A DNA stretch of 64,000 nucleotides from contig NC_051092.1 of NCBI RefSeq assembly GCF_901709675.1, positions 14,422,991 to 14,486,990 of the forward strand, in the 5' to 3' direction. The position numbers and the translations under genes are program-made. Source of the DNA: Syngnathus acus. Lineage: Eukaryota; Chordata; Actinopteri; Syngnathiformes; Syngnathidae. Below the pieces are notes generated by a model, which was given only the letters and a program-made list of their open reading frames with translations, had not been told where the DNA came from and searched no databases. Positions 1-10,400 of this stretch are shown piece after piece (the stretch's first letter is position 1; the number at the start of each line of letters is the position of its first letter).

Positions 1-2089
1 TCATCAGTGGCACAAATGTTTGCAGCTCTCCACCAGATGAAACCACAACATCAGAGCGTCCTCTTTCTGTTTTTCTGGCTTCTGCCGCGTTCGCTGGAAT
101 TCAGCCCGCAGCTCTTTGGGTTCATCTGCTGTCATCTAAATTTTTGTTTTGTTTTCGCCCGTTATGGCGAATGAAGTCATTTTATTATGCAAATAACATT
201 ACGTGTTTGCATTTTCATTGCTAGCGTTTGACGGACGGTGCCAAAGGCTTCTTATCTTTTCGCCTATTCACAGCACGGGTTATTTGAAATTTCAAATATT
301 TTTAGCTGACACCTTGTCGTCAAATCGCATCAGCGTTCCGTCACTCTGTCATTATTTTGGACCCTCTGCGTTGTCAAAACAAATCGTGGGAGTTTGCAAA
401 TACGGTGGGATGGAAAAAAATGAACTGTGTACTATTCAATGTACTGAATAGCAAAGTGCAGCCTACTTTGTATTCCGCTTTGGTCTGCCATCTGAGGGGA
501 AATCAGCATTTTTTATTTTCAGAGGTCACAGAGCCAGATCCATCCATCCATCTCGCCACATTTCAGACAAACGAAGCCGGCCGGCGCTTTCTACTTTGGG
601 CGAGACCCGGAGGTATCGCAAACAATGAAGAAGAGATGAATGTAGATTTTGGATCAGAACCGAGTCCCAACAGACGGAGGCCAGCAAGTGGCAATGTTTG
701 GCCGACCCGCTGTTTCAAATATCACTGTTGAAAAAGTGAGCGAGATAAATCACAATATTACATAGATAATAGTTATTATAATAATAATAATTATTACTAA
801 ATTAAAATAAATTATATTAATAATAATAATTATTATTAATATAATTTATTTACGATGTATAATATTTTTTCAATTTCCTTATCAATAAATGGGAACTAAA
901 TTTCAGAGTTCAGCAGTAATAATTTGCACCATGTGCCTTTTTTGTTGAAAAAGTGAAGACATGCTCGAAATCGAAATCCTCTCCCGGCGGTTGTTTTGTC
1001 GCAGCTAACTACTTTCTATTTTTCTATTGAGTTTCATCACTCCAAGCGCAAATCTTGTAACAATACCGCCGCCGTTCACTCCTATGAAAAGACATGAAAT
1101 CCGTTTAGTAAACGAGGCTTGTTGCCATGGTTACACGCACTCTATCTGTCCACAATCATTCCATTTGAATCTCATTAGATACCGCAAGCCTACTTGTTTG
1201 TTTTTTTTGGGGGGGTGACGATGATAATTTGCCAGCGTCGTCAGCCATTTGAAGCTCATCTACAAGTCAGTTGTTTTTCTCACGCCAAATTTGATAAGTC
1301 ACACCGCTCTTCAGTGAGCAACCGAGATTGATAATTTGTCTTCCAAACATTTGCAGGAAAATGCCGGAACCAAAGTCGCAAGAGAGCTCAACAGCAAATT
1401 TGAACTTTTGTTAAATCTCATTTCGATCACATAAAAAAATGGCCGTTTAGCTGCTATGAAGTGACCAATCTGAAACTTATTAAAAATAATAATAATAATA
1501 ATATGTAATAATGTAAACACATTACCCGAATGGCAGGCCGTAAATTGACTTCCCCAGGGCAAATTGTGTTTAATGGCGTCTTCATCAACAGCTACTCAAG
1601 TTTAATTATCGCGCGTGTACTACTCACTTGAATGCGTCACAACCTCAAGCAAACACCCGATTTCGCTCGCCATAAGTCGTCGTCGTGCCTTTCGCATATC
1701 GTTCAAAGCCACACGCATGGCAAAAAAAAAGCAGACTTTAATTAAACACTATCAGAGTGGGTTGTGTAAAGAAATGAAATATGGGAAGCCGTTGAGTCGT
1801 TCCAAATCCTCGTCATATGAACTGCAGCGGATCACAAATTCTTTGTGATTGTTTGGAGTTGTTTTCCATGAGAAGAGCCGCCACCTTCCTTCGAGTCGCT
1901 TCCTTTGGCCTTTGACCCCACACTCTCCTTCAAACCACACATCAGCCACGTTACCAAAACATCCTTCTTTCATCTACGAAACATTGCACGCCTTCGACCC
2001 TTTCTTTCCACCCCTGCGGCAAAGACATTAATTCATGCATTTATTATTATTTATTAATTCTGTATGATCTCCCCTCAACTGTCCTTCAC
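1..2089. other. intergenic flank, no gene recognised
   Basis: I see no supportable coding gene here. Open frames are short, lack splice logic and do not resemble known families. The stretch holds an AT-rich tract at about 765-850, a (TAA)n run near 1484-1503, and an RFX X-box-like motif at 1121-1134. It lies downstream of the minus-strand GnRH receptor gene, so part could be distant 3' flank. Confidence 0.5.
765..850. repeat. AT-rich (TAA/TTA)n imperfect palindrome
   Basis: The tract is almost pure A/T. TAA units run into TTA units, giving an imperfect inverted repeat that can fold on itself. It is most simply a decayed trinucleotide microsatellite. Confidence 0.6.
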
Positions 2090-2400
2090 AAACTGCAATA
2101 TGTTCAAACTGTGCTGCCCGACTGCTCACCCAGCAGATCACCCCAGTCCTCTGTCAACTTCACTGGCTTCCCATAAAACAGCGTATACATTTCAAGATCC
2201 TTTTCACCACATACAAGGCCCTAAACAACCTTGCCCCCCGCCACCTGTCTGACCTCCTGCACCGCTATACCCCCACCCGCCGACTCCACTCTGCTGACGC
2301 CAACCTCCTCACCCCCACCACCTCGACCAAATACCAGACCATTGGGGATAGAGCCTTTGCAATCGGACGCTCCCGGCGGACCAGCGCAAATTTGTCACGT
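2090..2400 (+). mobile_element. LINE (CR1/L2/Rex-like) ORF2 3' fragment
   Basis: A continuous frame from about 2125 to 2395 reads LTQQITPVLCQLHWLPIKQR and goes on with HFKILFTTYKALNNLAPRHL then SDLL. This is the segment downstream of the reverse transcriptase in CR1/L2/Rex-type non-LTR retrotransposons of fish (the LHWLPI...R..FK...L.YKAL pattern). Neither the RT core nor the 3' tail is present, so it is a truncated dead copy. The subfamily cannot be assigned without a repeat library. Confidence 0.75.
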
Positions 2401-3060
2401 CTTCGCTCCAAGTGGCTCCACTCTTCATTTCCTTTATTGGAGGAAGACACCTTGCTTCAAGTTCACCTTTTTTAGGGCGGCTAGCCACGCTAGTTGCGTT
2501 AGCGCCTCTGTTAACACGCGAGTCTTATTGTGAATGCAGCCCAATGGATCCGTTTTAGCCATCTGGCGCTAAGATTGGCACTTCTCCATCTTGAACTTCA
2601 AATGTTATCTATAGAAAAACAGTGCAAAGGGGGCAAAATGTTTCCTCCTTCTGAGAACCTCACCTCTTGGCCCGCTGACTTTTTACAAAACCGCCGATAA
2701 CATCGGCTGAAAAGAGCAGACTGTCAGCTTTATCGCTCCTTAACTGTCATTTCATTTATGGGATTTCAAAGAATGGGGGAAAAAAAAAAAATTGTTGGCC
2801 CAATATGACAGCACCTTTTCTATTCCACTTCGTTCATGAAAGAAAGTCACGTTCTCGAATCTGAGCCAGCTTTCTCTGCATCAATTCTTTCTGGAACAAA
2901 AGAAAAAATATTTGAAAGATTCCGAAGCACCGTTTGACAGTGGTGCTCAGTGAAAAACAACATTCTCACCTTGTACATTTTGACTGAAAGCAACATAATT
3001 TATTTATTTTTTTCTTGGAAAGGACCCGAGTGCAATCAGCCACTCGCTGCCGCGAAGCCA
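2401..3060. other. non-coding interval
   Basis: No gene or clear repeat structure is recognised. There are several A or T homopolymer runs (for example near 2780 and 3001-3014). Confidence 0.4.
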
Positions 3061-3259
3061 ATTTTTGTGCTCTGATGACAAGGAATTACGTTTTTATCTG
3101 CTTGGAAAATCGCACTATTCGCCCTTGGCTCATAATATTTTAGACAAGAAAGCTTTGGAATATTTTTTTCAAGACAGAAATACATGATTTGTGCCATCAC
3201 AAACGAACCAAAGTCTGGCTAAAAACGCTTCATGCATCATTGACATACATATCAATATT
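3061..3259. repeat. direct repeat copy 1 flanking telomeric block
   Basis: This 199 bp segment recurs at 3344-3538 with only about three substitutions and one 4-base indel (the extra acat near 3246). The two copies directly abut the telomeric repeat array at 3260-3343, so the array sits exactly at the junction of a short tandem duplication. Confidence 0.9.
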
Positions 3260-3343
3260 CCCTAACCCTAGCCCTAACCCTAACCCTAACCCTACCCCTA
3301 ACCCTACCCCTAACCCTAACCCCTAACCCCTAACCCTAACCCT
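3260..3343. repeat. interstitial telomeric repeat (CCCTAA)n
   Basis: About 84 bp consist of CCCTAA units with some variants (CCCTAG, CCCTACC, CCCCTAA). This is the C-rich strand of the vertebrate telomere repeat TTAGGG. It is internal in the chromosome, as genes lie on the right and unique sequence on the left. The flanking direct repeats suggest insertion during repair of a break with long staggered ends. Confidence 0.93.
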
Positions 3344-3538
3344 ATTTTTGTGCTCTGATGACAAGGAATTACGTTTTTATCTGCTTGGAAAATCGCACTA
3401 TTCGCCCTTGGCTAATAATATTTTAGACAAGAAAGCTTTGGAATATTTTTTTCAAGACAGAAATAGATGATTTGTGCCATCACAAACGAACCGAAGTCTG
3501 GCTAAAAACGCTTCATGCATCATTGACATATCAATATT
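3344..3538. repeat. direct repeat copy 2 flanking telomeric block
   Basis: This is a 195 bp near-identical copy of 3061-3259, placed immediately after the telomeric array. Differences from copy 1 include ggctaataat for ggctcataat, aatagatg for aatacatg, and aaccgaag for aaccaaag. Confidence 0.9.
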
Positions 3539-4329
3539 TCAGCAACAACAAAAACACAAGCATGCAAATATCAGAAATAACACTGCAGGCACTTTTTTAC
3601 AAAAAGAAACAACATTTTTTTTTTACATCACATATGCCGAAATATGAACTAAAAATAGATTATTTTTTATTCCAGGAAACGAATGGCCAAACCAAAAGAG
3701 CAACTGAACGGACCACTGTCAACTGTACAAAAATGGAGGGAAACTTACAAGAACCAAAGTTCCACTGCGCCAAGGTAAAATCCATCTTCAAGCAAATGAA
3801 TTTAGCGTGTTGGTTCTTTAGAAAGTAAGACACGCGAGTGACGCACAAGTTGCCCCTGCCATCTGACAGATGGACACACTGACAGACATGGTGTTCATTC
3901 AAACATCGGAAGTCCTCGGTGCAGCATCGAAATTTAGTCGGAAAGAGAATATACAACTGTGAATACTTTTATAGTGTCTGTATGTGTCGCTCCACCTTTT
4001 GTGTTCCTCACAAGGTTGTAGCGCCACAACATAGATGCTGTTCAGCATTAGCATTAAGCTGGCGGCCTGAACCTTTAGCGACGCAATTCCCAAAGTCACC
4101 AGTTTGAAATTTTCCCCGCTACTATTCTGATCTCTCCGGGTTGTGGTTACCGTGGCAACACTCATCCCAACACACCCAACCCACAAGTCATCCGCCGGCT
4201 GCGCGCTTCAATTCATTCCGCAGGTGCTTATTTGGCCCATCATCGCTCAGTGCGTTTTAATCACATCCTCAGAAGTCATTAAGGGGCTTATCGTTAGAAA
4301 GGCGCACATTTGGATGCCAATGCCACAAA
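3539..4329 (-). other. probable 3' flank/3' UTR of the GnRH receptor gene
   Basis: The minus-strand GnRH receptor stop codon lies at 4330-4332, so transcript 3' UTR should run leftwards into this interval. I could not single out one polyadenylation signal: several TTTATT (minus-strand AATAAA) occurrences exist farther left. A near-perfect RFX X-box (GTTACCGTGGCAAC) lies at 4146-4159. No other gene is seen. Confidence 0.4.
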
Positions 4330-7300
4330 TCAGATCTCGGTGACGGGCATATTGATGCTGCTGTTGTCGCTTCTTTCCTCTGCGGTGGCGCGGAGGCGCG
4401 CCATGTACATCCTGCAGTGGTTGTTTTCCGACGTGATCTGCGTGTTGGAGGCACGGCTGTCGCTGTGGCGGCCCTGGCGCAGGTGGATGGTGAAGAGGCC
4501 GTAGGTGATGGGGTCCAGGCAGGCGTTGAAGAGCCCAAAGATGAACAGCATGTGCGTGAGCGAGTGCGAGACAGTCTCCTCCATCCTCTCGGGGAAAAGC
4601 CAGTACCACAGGCCCAGCAGGTAGTAGGGCGTCCAGCACACGATGAAGGAGGTCACGATGACCACGCTCATCTTGAGAGTCCTCATGCGGGCTTTGGGGA
4701 TGTTGTTGTGGGAGCGGCGCAGGTGAACGTCTCTGGATAGCACTGAAACACAGCATTGGCGTTTTCAAGCTTAGAAGGGTCCTGCTTACGTGGGACAAGC
4801 GAGCCGTGAGCCATTTATTTTTTATTTTATTTTATTTTCCAACCTGCGTGTGAAGCTCACCGATGTCTGCTCAACTATGAATGTAGCTTTTTTTTATCTT
4901 CTCAAAAGTGTGGCCTGCACTTGGAGTTGCATTTCTGGCCCTGTGTGTCAGCCATCTTGGATGTGGCAAGCCCCCACCCCCCACCCCTCCACTGATGCAC
5001 ATCAACTATTTTGTTTTGTTTTTTAGCTTGAAACTTTAAGGTCATGACTTGTACCTCACTTGTGATTCACACAGCGGCCACCTCCGCGCCAACTATGTGG
5101 TGGCACCGCTTAATTGCTCGCTGTAGCCAACCAGCAACCAGAGACTGGATGTTGCTATGGTGGACGGCTTTTTTTTTTTTTTCAACATGCTTCTCAGTGA
5201 GAGGCAGCCAATTAAACGCACAACTCGCTTGCCACTAATCGGCTATCGCTGGCTCAGACTTTTCCCCCAACAAATTGCACGGAAGTCACATATGGGAGGA
5301 AGACAAGCTGGGCAAAAGCTGCGTTGGATATCTCAAAAGGCACCACCTACGGTTGTTGCGAGCCATGCGGCTGGAGATCTCGATGAGGATTCTGGTGTAG
5401 CAAAAGATCATGATGGCCAGAGGGAGCAGGAAGAGGCAGGCAAAGGTGAACATGTTGTAGAGCGTCTCCTGCCAGTGCTGGACAAAACTGCCGTGCGTGG
5501 TGCACTGGGTGAAGTTCTCCGGGACGGTGATGGTCACCTTGTGGAATAGAAATATCTGCGGCCAGAAAAAAAAAAAAGCAAGAGGCAGTGCACATGATGT
5601 TCTTGCAACACTGCAATGGAAAAAGCAACGTTTGCCATCTTTAATATTCCAACAGATATTCAAATGGGAGGAGCGCTAGTCATTAACCCGAAGATTCACA
5701 GAGGAGGACAGATTGTACCCTGCAAAGAAGAAAATTACTGCTTCAATAGGACGGCTGTCAGGGTTTTCCAGATTATCTTGATCGTATGATTATGTTGGAA
5801 TGTAACCTGTAATAAATAACCTAGCTAGATTAGTTTTATGCTTATGTTGGAATGTAACCTGTAATAAATAACCTAGCTTGTCCCATCCTACACAACGTCG
5901 TAAAACACCCCCTGCTATGCTTTGACTAGAGGTCAAGGGCTTTCTCTCCATCCAGTCCACTCTCACCCCCACCCTGTTTCTCTTAATAAAAATGCTCTTG
6001 CAAGAGCCCAGAGTCAGACCTCATTCGATCATCGCTGTATGCACAGCGACGAATGACTCTCCACCTGCAGGTGTTTAAAAGGGCATACTGTCTCCCGTGT
6101 GGTTCTTGCAAAATAAGTTAGAGTGAGCACCACTCTAACATTTTGGTGCAGAAACCCGGGATCTCTCATACCCGCCATCTGGCTGACGGAGGAGGACGTG
6201 CTGCATTGTCGACAAGCCAGCGTCCATTAGGAGGACCTGGAAAAGAAAGACCTGGGAAGAAAATTCTTCGCTGGGCCAGCATCTTAGGTCTGACAGAGGT
6301 GGATTGACGGGATCCGGCAGTGCAACGAACCAGGGGACAAGTAAGTTAAAGCCCTAAAGTTGTGTGATTGTGTTGTTGTGAAACGCGTACAAGTAAAAGT
6401 GCACAGAAGAGCTTAAGTTTTGTGGAAGGAGGGGGTGTTGTAGAGTCCCCCTCCGGATGAAGTGGCTCTTCTGGAGCAGTGGTTCTCAAACTGTTTTATA
6501 TATTTTTGTAAAATCTCATGTACCCCCTAGAGCAGGGGTGGCCAACCCGCGGCTCGCGAGCCGCATGCGGCTCTTTGGCTGGTTTCATGCAGCTCTTTTA
6601 CATTCATATCAACATTTGTGTTTATTTTTTGTGCGTATTTGCTTCGCTTGAGTTCAATATGGTATTTTGGTCAAACGAGCATGCGCGTGAGGTGAAATCC
6701 CGCAAAGGAGGAGGGACAAACCCATTTGAGGAGTGTCAATTTCGCTCTCAAAATGGCAAGGATTAAATGCACAGCTAAATGAATATATGACGATGAACAC
6801 AGGACGTTTTTAACAGAGTTAAAGTTGTTTTTTGTTGAACGCAATGGCAAGCCATTCTGCCTGATATGTCGGACGTCATTAGCGCATTTAAAAGCTTCAA
6901 ATGTTCAGCGCCACTTCAGCTCACTTCATGCCAATATCGATAAGGACTTTCCAAAAGGGACTGAATTTCGCAAGCACAAGTTTGGACACTTTGAAAAGTC
7001 AGGCAGAAAAATAGGTACAGTTTTTCAAAAAAATTACGAAGCACTCGGAGACTGTCACGCTTGCATTGTTTCAACTGGCTTGGAACATTGCACGGGCTAA
7101 AAAGCCATACAATGAAGTGGAGTTCATTAAAAAATGCCTCAGTGACGTCATTGAAATCTTGTCTCCTGAAAACGACAAACTAAAACGAATGGTCTGTCCC
7201 GCCACACATAGTAAGTGAAAAAACTTATGTTTTTGTTTGTGGAATTTGTTGAACTGAGAGTTTGTCTGTGTGAGACAATGCACACAATGTTCATTGTTGA

Positions 7301-7406
7301 AAATGTGGTCTTTGGTCTGTGGTTTTAGTACTGTAGGAGTCAATTTGTCATTATCATGTTGGTGCGTGACATGATAATGTCACACAATAAATTTGGCTGA
7401 GCAGAG

Positions 7407-7451
<45 letters not shown>

Positions 7452-10400
7452 CGTGTGCGCGCGCGCCTGCGTGTTTGTGTGCGTGTGTGTGTGTGTGTGG
7501 GGGGGGTGTTCATGTGTGCTCATGTGTATGATGTGGCTCTTTGCGATGACACAGTAAAAAATGTGGCTCATAGTCTCTGACTGGTTGGCCACCCCTGCCC
7601 TAGAGTACCTCCGTGTACCCTCATTTGACAACCACTGTTCTAAAGAGTACAACTTCGCGTTGGCAGGGCTGGGTAACAGGACTGTTGTCTTTAGTGCCCA
7701 GGGAAGGAGGGGGTGTTGTAGAGTCCCCGCTCCGGATGAAGCAGCCTTTTTTTTTTTAAAAGAGGACTTCGCGTAGGCAGGGATAAAAAACTTGTGTGGT
7801 TGAGTGTGTGACTGGTAGGATAAATTGACTAAATAGCAGTTCTAGCATTGATCCACAGCAATAACACAGGCTAGTAATTTGTTGAAAGGTCAATTTAAAC
7901 CTGCATTGAGGATCCTCAAAGAAAAAGAAAAAAATAAAATAAAATTGGAAAAACTAAAACTACTAAAATTAAGATGGAAATAAGAACGATAAATCTCTAG
8001 CTCTTGAAGGAGATGACAAGTTCACGGCGAGTAGATTTTCTAATTGTATGCAATACGTGCCGAAGTGGAAGAAAAAGTATGGAGTACAAGGAAAGTTGAA
8101 ATGTGGAACGTTGTGGTAGAACTTTTGGAGGAGAGTGTGGCTAGGAAGCCAAAGGGACTGAGAAAGGAAAGAAAAGAGAGAGAATTGAGTTGTGCTAGAG
8201 TGTGGTTGAAAGCTTCACAAGAGAGGAGAAAACAAATCCAAAAGACAAAAAATAGAAAGGTGAAAAGTGATGAGGCTGCGAGTATCAAAAAAGGCGAAAG
8301 TTCCGATGTATTTCATTTAGATGATGATGGTAATGATCGAGATGAAGATACAACGGTCTTCTTTCAAAGTTCCCAAAGGGGCAGAGGAAGAGTTAGAGAC
8401 CAACAAGGCCGAAGGCCACCATACAATTCAAAACCCCCATCAGATTCTGACAACTGTTGGAACTGTGGGAAACGTGGACACTGGTTAAAAGAGTGTTTTA
8501 GAAAAAAACAAAACCAATCAAAGGGCGGAGGAAGAGGCAGAGGAAAAGTCACATTTTCAGCATGACAAGCTTCCTCCCCTTTGACCGCTCATGCTAATAC
8601 AGAGAAAGAAAGAATAGATGCCCATATGACAGCAGAACATGTCATTGTCAGATTATTAGAAATTCTTTTTAGATTATTAGAGCTCCTGTCCATCCAAGAA
8701 GTATGACAATGCTGTTTGTATGCCCAATGACAAATGACCAGAGATCAAATTGTGTGCACACTAAAGTTAAAATTTGCAAATCAAGTGGTAAATAAATGCA
8801 ACTTGCTTCTAGAAGATAAATAAAAAATTAGAATGTGCTGTCCTCGTGTGCGTGGGAGGGACCAGCTCATGATTGACTGCAGGAAATGGCCAGCCTGTGA
8901 CGAATCATTGGTGCTGGGACCTACCTTTCGCGCGCGAGAGCTGTGCATGTGTGTGTGTATGTGTTAAAATTAGGGGTGTAACGATTCATCGATACACATC
9001 GATTAATCGATATAATGCTCTACGATTTATTGGCATCGATGCTAAACGTAAACATCGATTTATATCGCCGTGTTTGACCTCGGACATTAGACGCGACTTT
9101 ATTTTGAAATCCAGTTCATTGTTGCTTGCTTCCTCTTTCCGGGAGCAGTACGCGGCGTGTTGTGTTGTGAGCAGAGCAGGCACGTGAAAGGGGAGCCGAC
9201 AACTACGCGGCTCCTGGGCTGGTGCTATGGCTAGTGTCCAAGAAGACGAGGAAATTCGCTCCCCTTTGGGCTTCAAGTCATTCGTTTGGAAGCACTTTGG
9301 ATTCCAAAGAAAAGATGGCTCAACGGACAATTAAAATTATTGTAAATAAATAGTTCAGTAATGCACTTTAAAGTTAATGGTATTACAAAAAAAGAAAGAA
9401 TATTCATTTTTCTTTACTTATATGAGAAAAAATATAGGAATTTGATAAAGTTCAGTGTTAAAATAAGCACTTTGTATACTACAATACTCTTGTAATTTCC
9501 TAAATAAAGAGTTTGCAGTACCTTGTTGATTTTGCGTATGAATTGTTATAAATCAGGATATTGTTCTATATTTTTTATTTAAAAAAAAAAAATAAAATAA
9601 ATATCGATCGTGGAGCACTATATCGTGATGTATCGTGAATGAATCACAGCAGGCTTTAAGATATCGGCAAATATCGTATCGTGATTCTTTGTATCGATAT
9701 GATATCGTATCGTGACAAAACCCGCGATTTACACCCCTAGTTAAAATGATGAAAATTGGCTAAACTTTTAGTGTAAAGAAATTTGCTAGACTGTGGTCTA
9801 TCCAATTTGCACCGCAGAACAGAAACGATTTGGAAAGATAAAAATGAGAGGAAAAGAGAGAAATCTGTTTGCGAGCAGAAACTGATCCACACTAGTGCAT
9901 GTTAGTGTCGAGCCCTCATGAGAAATTCGGAAAAAAAAAAACGACAGAACATGCTTTCAGGAATTGGAAGAAGCAAAATTGTGAATTTAAGACATTGCAA
10001 TGCTACATTTAATAGGAATAATTGATTAGTTGTGTTATAAGATTATACAAACCTCTATATGCGAGCTAAATCTGAGAGATTGAGTTCTTTAAATTTAAAA
10101 ACAAAGAAAAAAATCTGATTAATTTGCCAGTAGTTTTTTTGTGTTGAGTTTTTTTTTGGGGATTGGTGGATTGTTCTATCAGGAACCTTGAGTTGAAAAT
10201 GGTATATGAATGTTGTGTGGTGAGCTTGGATGAATTGGGACCAATGGAAAGACTCCTTTTTGGAGACTGTGTGTGAGATGCAAATGAGCATTGATGAATG
10301 ATTGCCTGAATGAAAGGAAAATACAGGTTGAATGGTTGAAGTTGTTGGCGACTACTGTGGAAAATTAGTAGAGCGACTTTGATGAAAGAGTGATTTTGAG

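Larger units (their letters stand above)
6533..7597 (+). mobile_element. hAT transposon (inner), internally deleted
   Basis: Terminal inverted repeats CAGGGGTGGCCAACC and GGTTGGCCACCCCTG are flanked by a perfect 8 bp duplication CCCTAGAG (6525-6532 and 7598-7605), the hAT hallmark. Within it, frame 6825-7100 reads like the N-terminal zinc-finger part of hAT transposases of the ZBED/GTF2IRD2 type (FCLICRTSLAHLKASNVQRH, then a further His). The catalytic RNase H-like core and dimerisation region are absent, so the copy is non-autonomous. A long (TG)n tract sits near its 3' end. Confidence 0.88.
6477..7637. mobile_element. hAT-like MITE (outer), interrupted by a second hAT
   Basis: Terminal inverted repeats CAGTGGTTCTCAAA (left) and TTTGACAACCACTG (right) are of the CAGTGGTTCTCAAAC type common in fish Charlie-like hATs. 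Flanking 8-mers TTCTGGAG (6469-6476) and TTCTAAAG (7638-7645) match at 6 of 8 positions, consistent with an 8 bp hAT duplication that has aged. Only about 96 bp belong to this element; the rest is the inner insertion. Confidence 0.75.

Noticed and set aside
3260-3343. Telomeric array as a true chromosome end
   Set aside because: Unique sequence and a duplicated flank lie on both sides, so it is interstitial.
4247-4798. Longer alternative frame over gnrhr exon 3
   Set aside because: It is Pro/Arg/His-rich in the wrong frame; the correct frame gives TM6 and TM7 and closes on the exon 2 donor.
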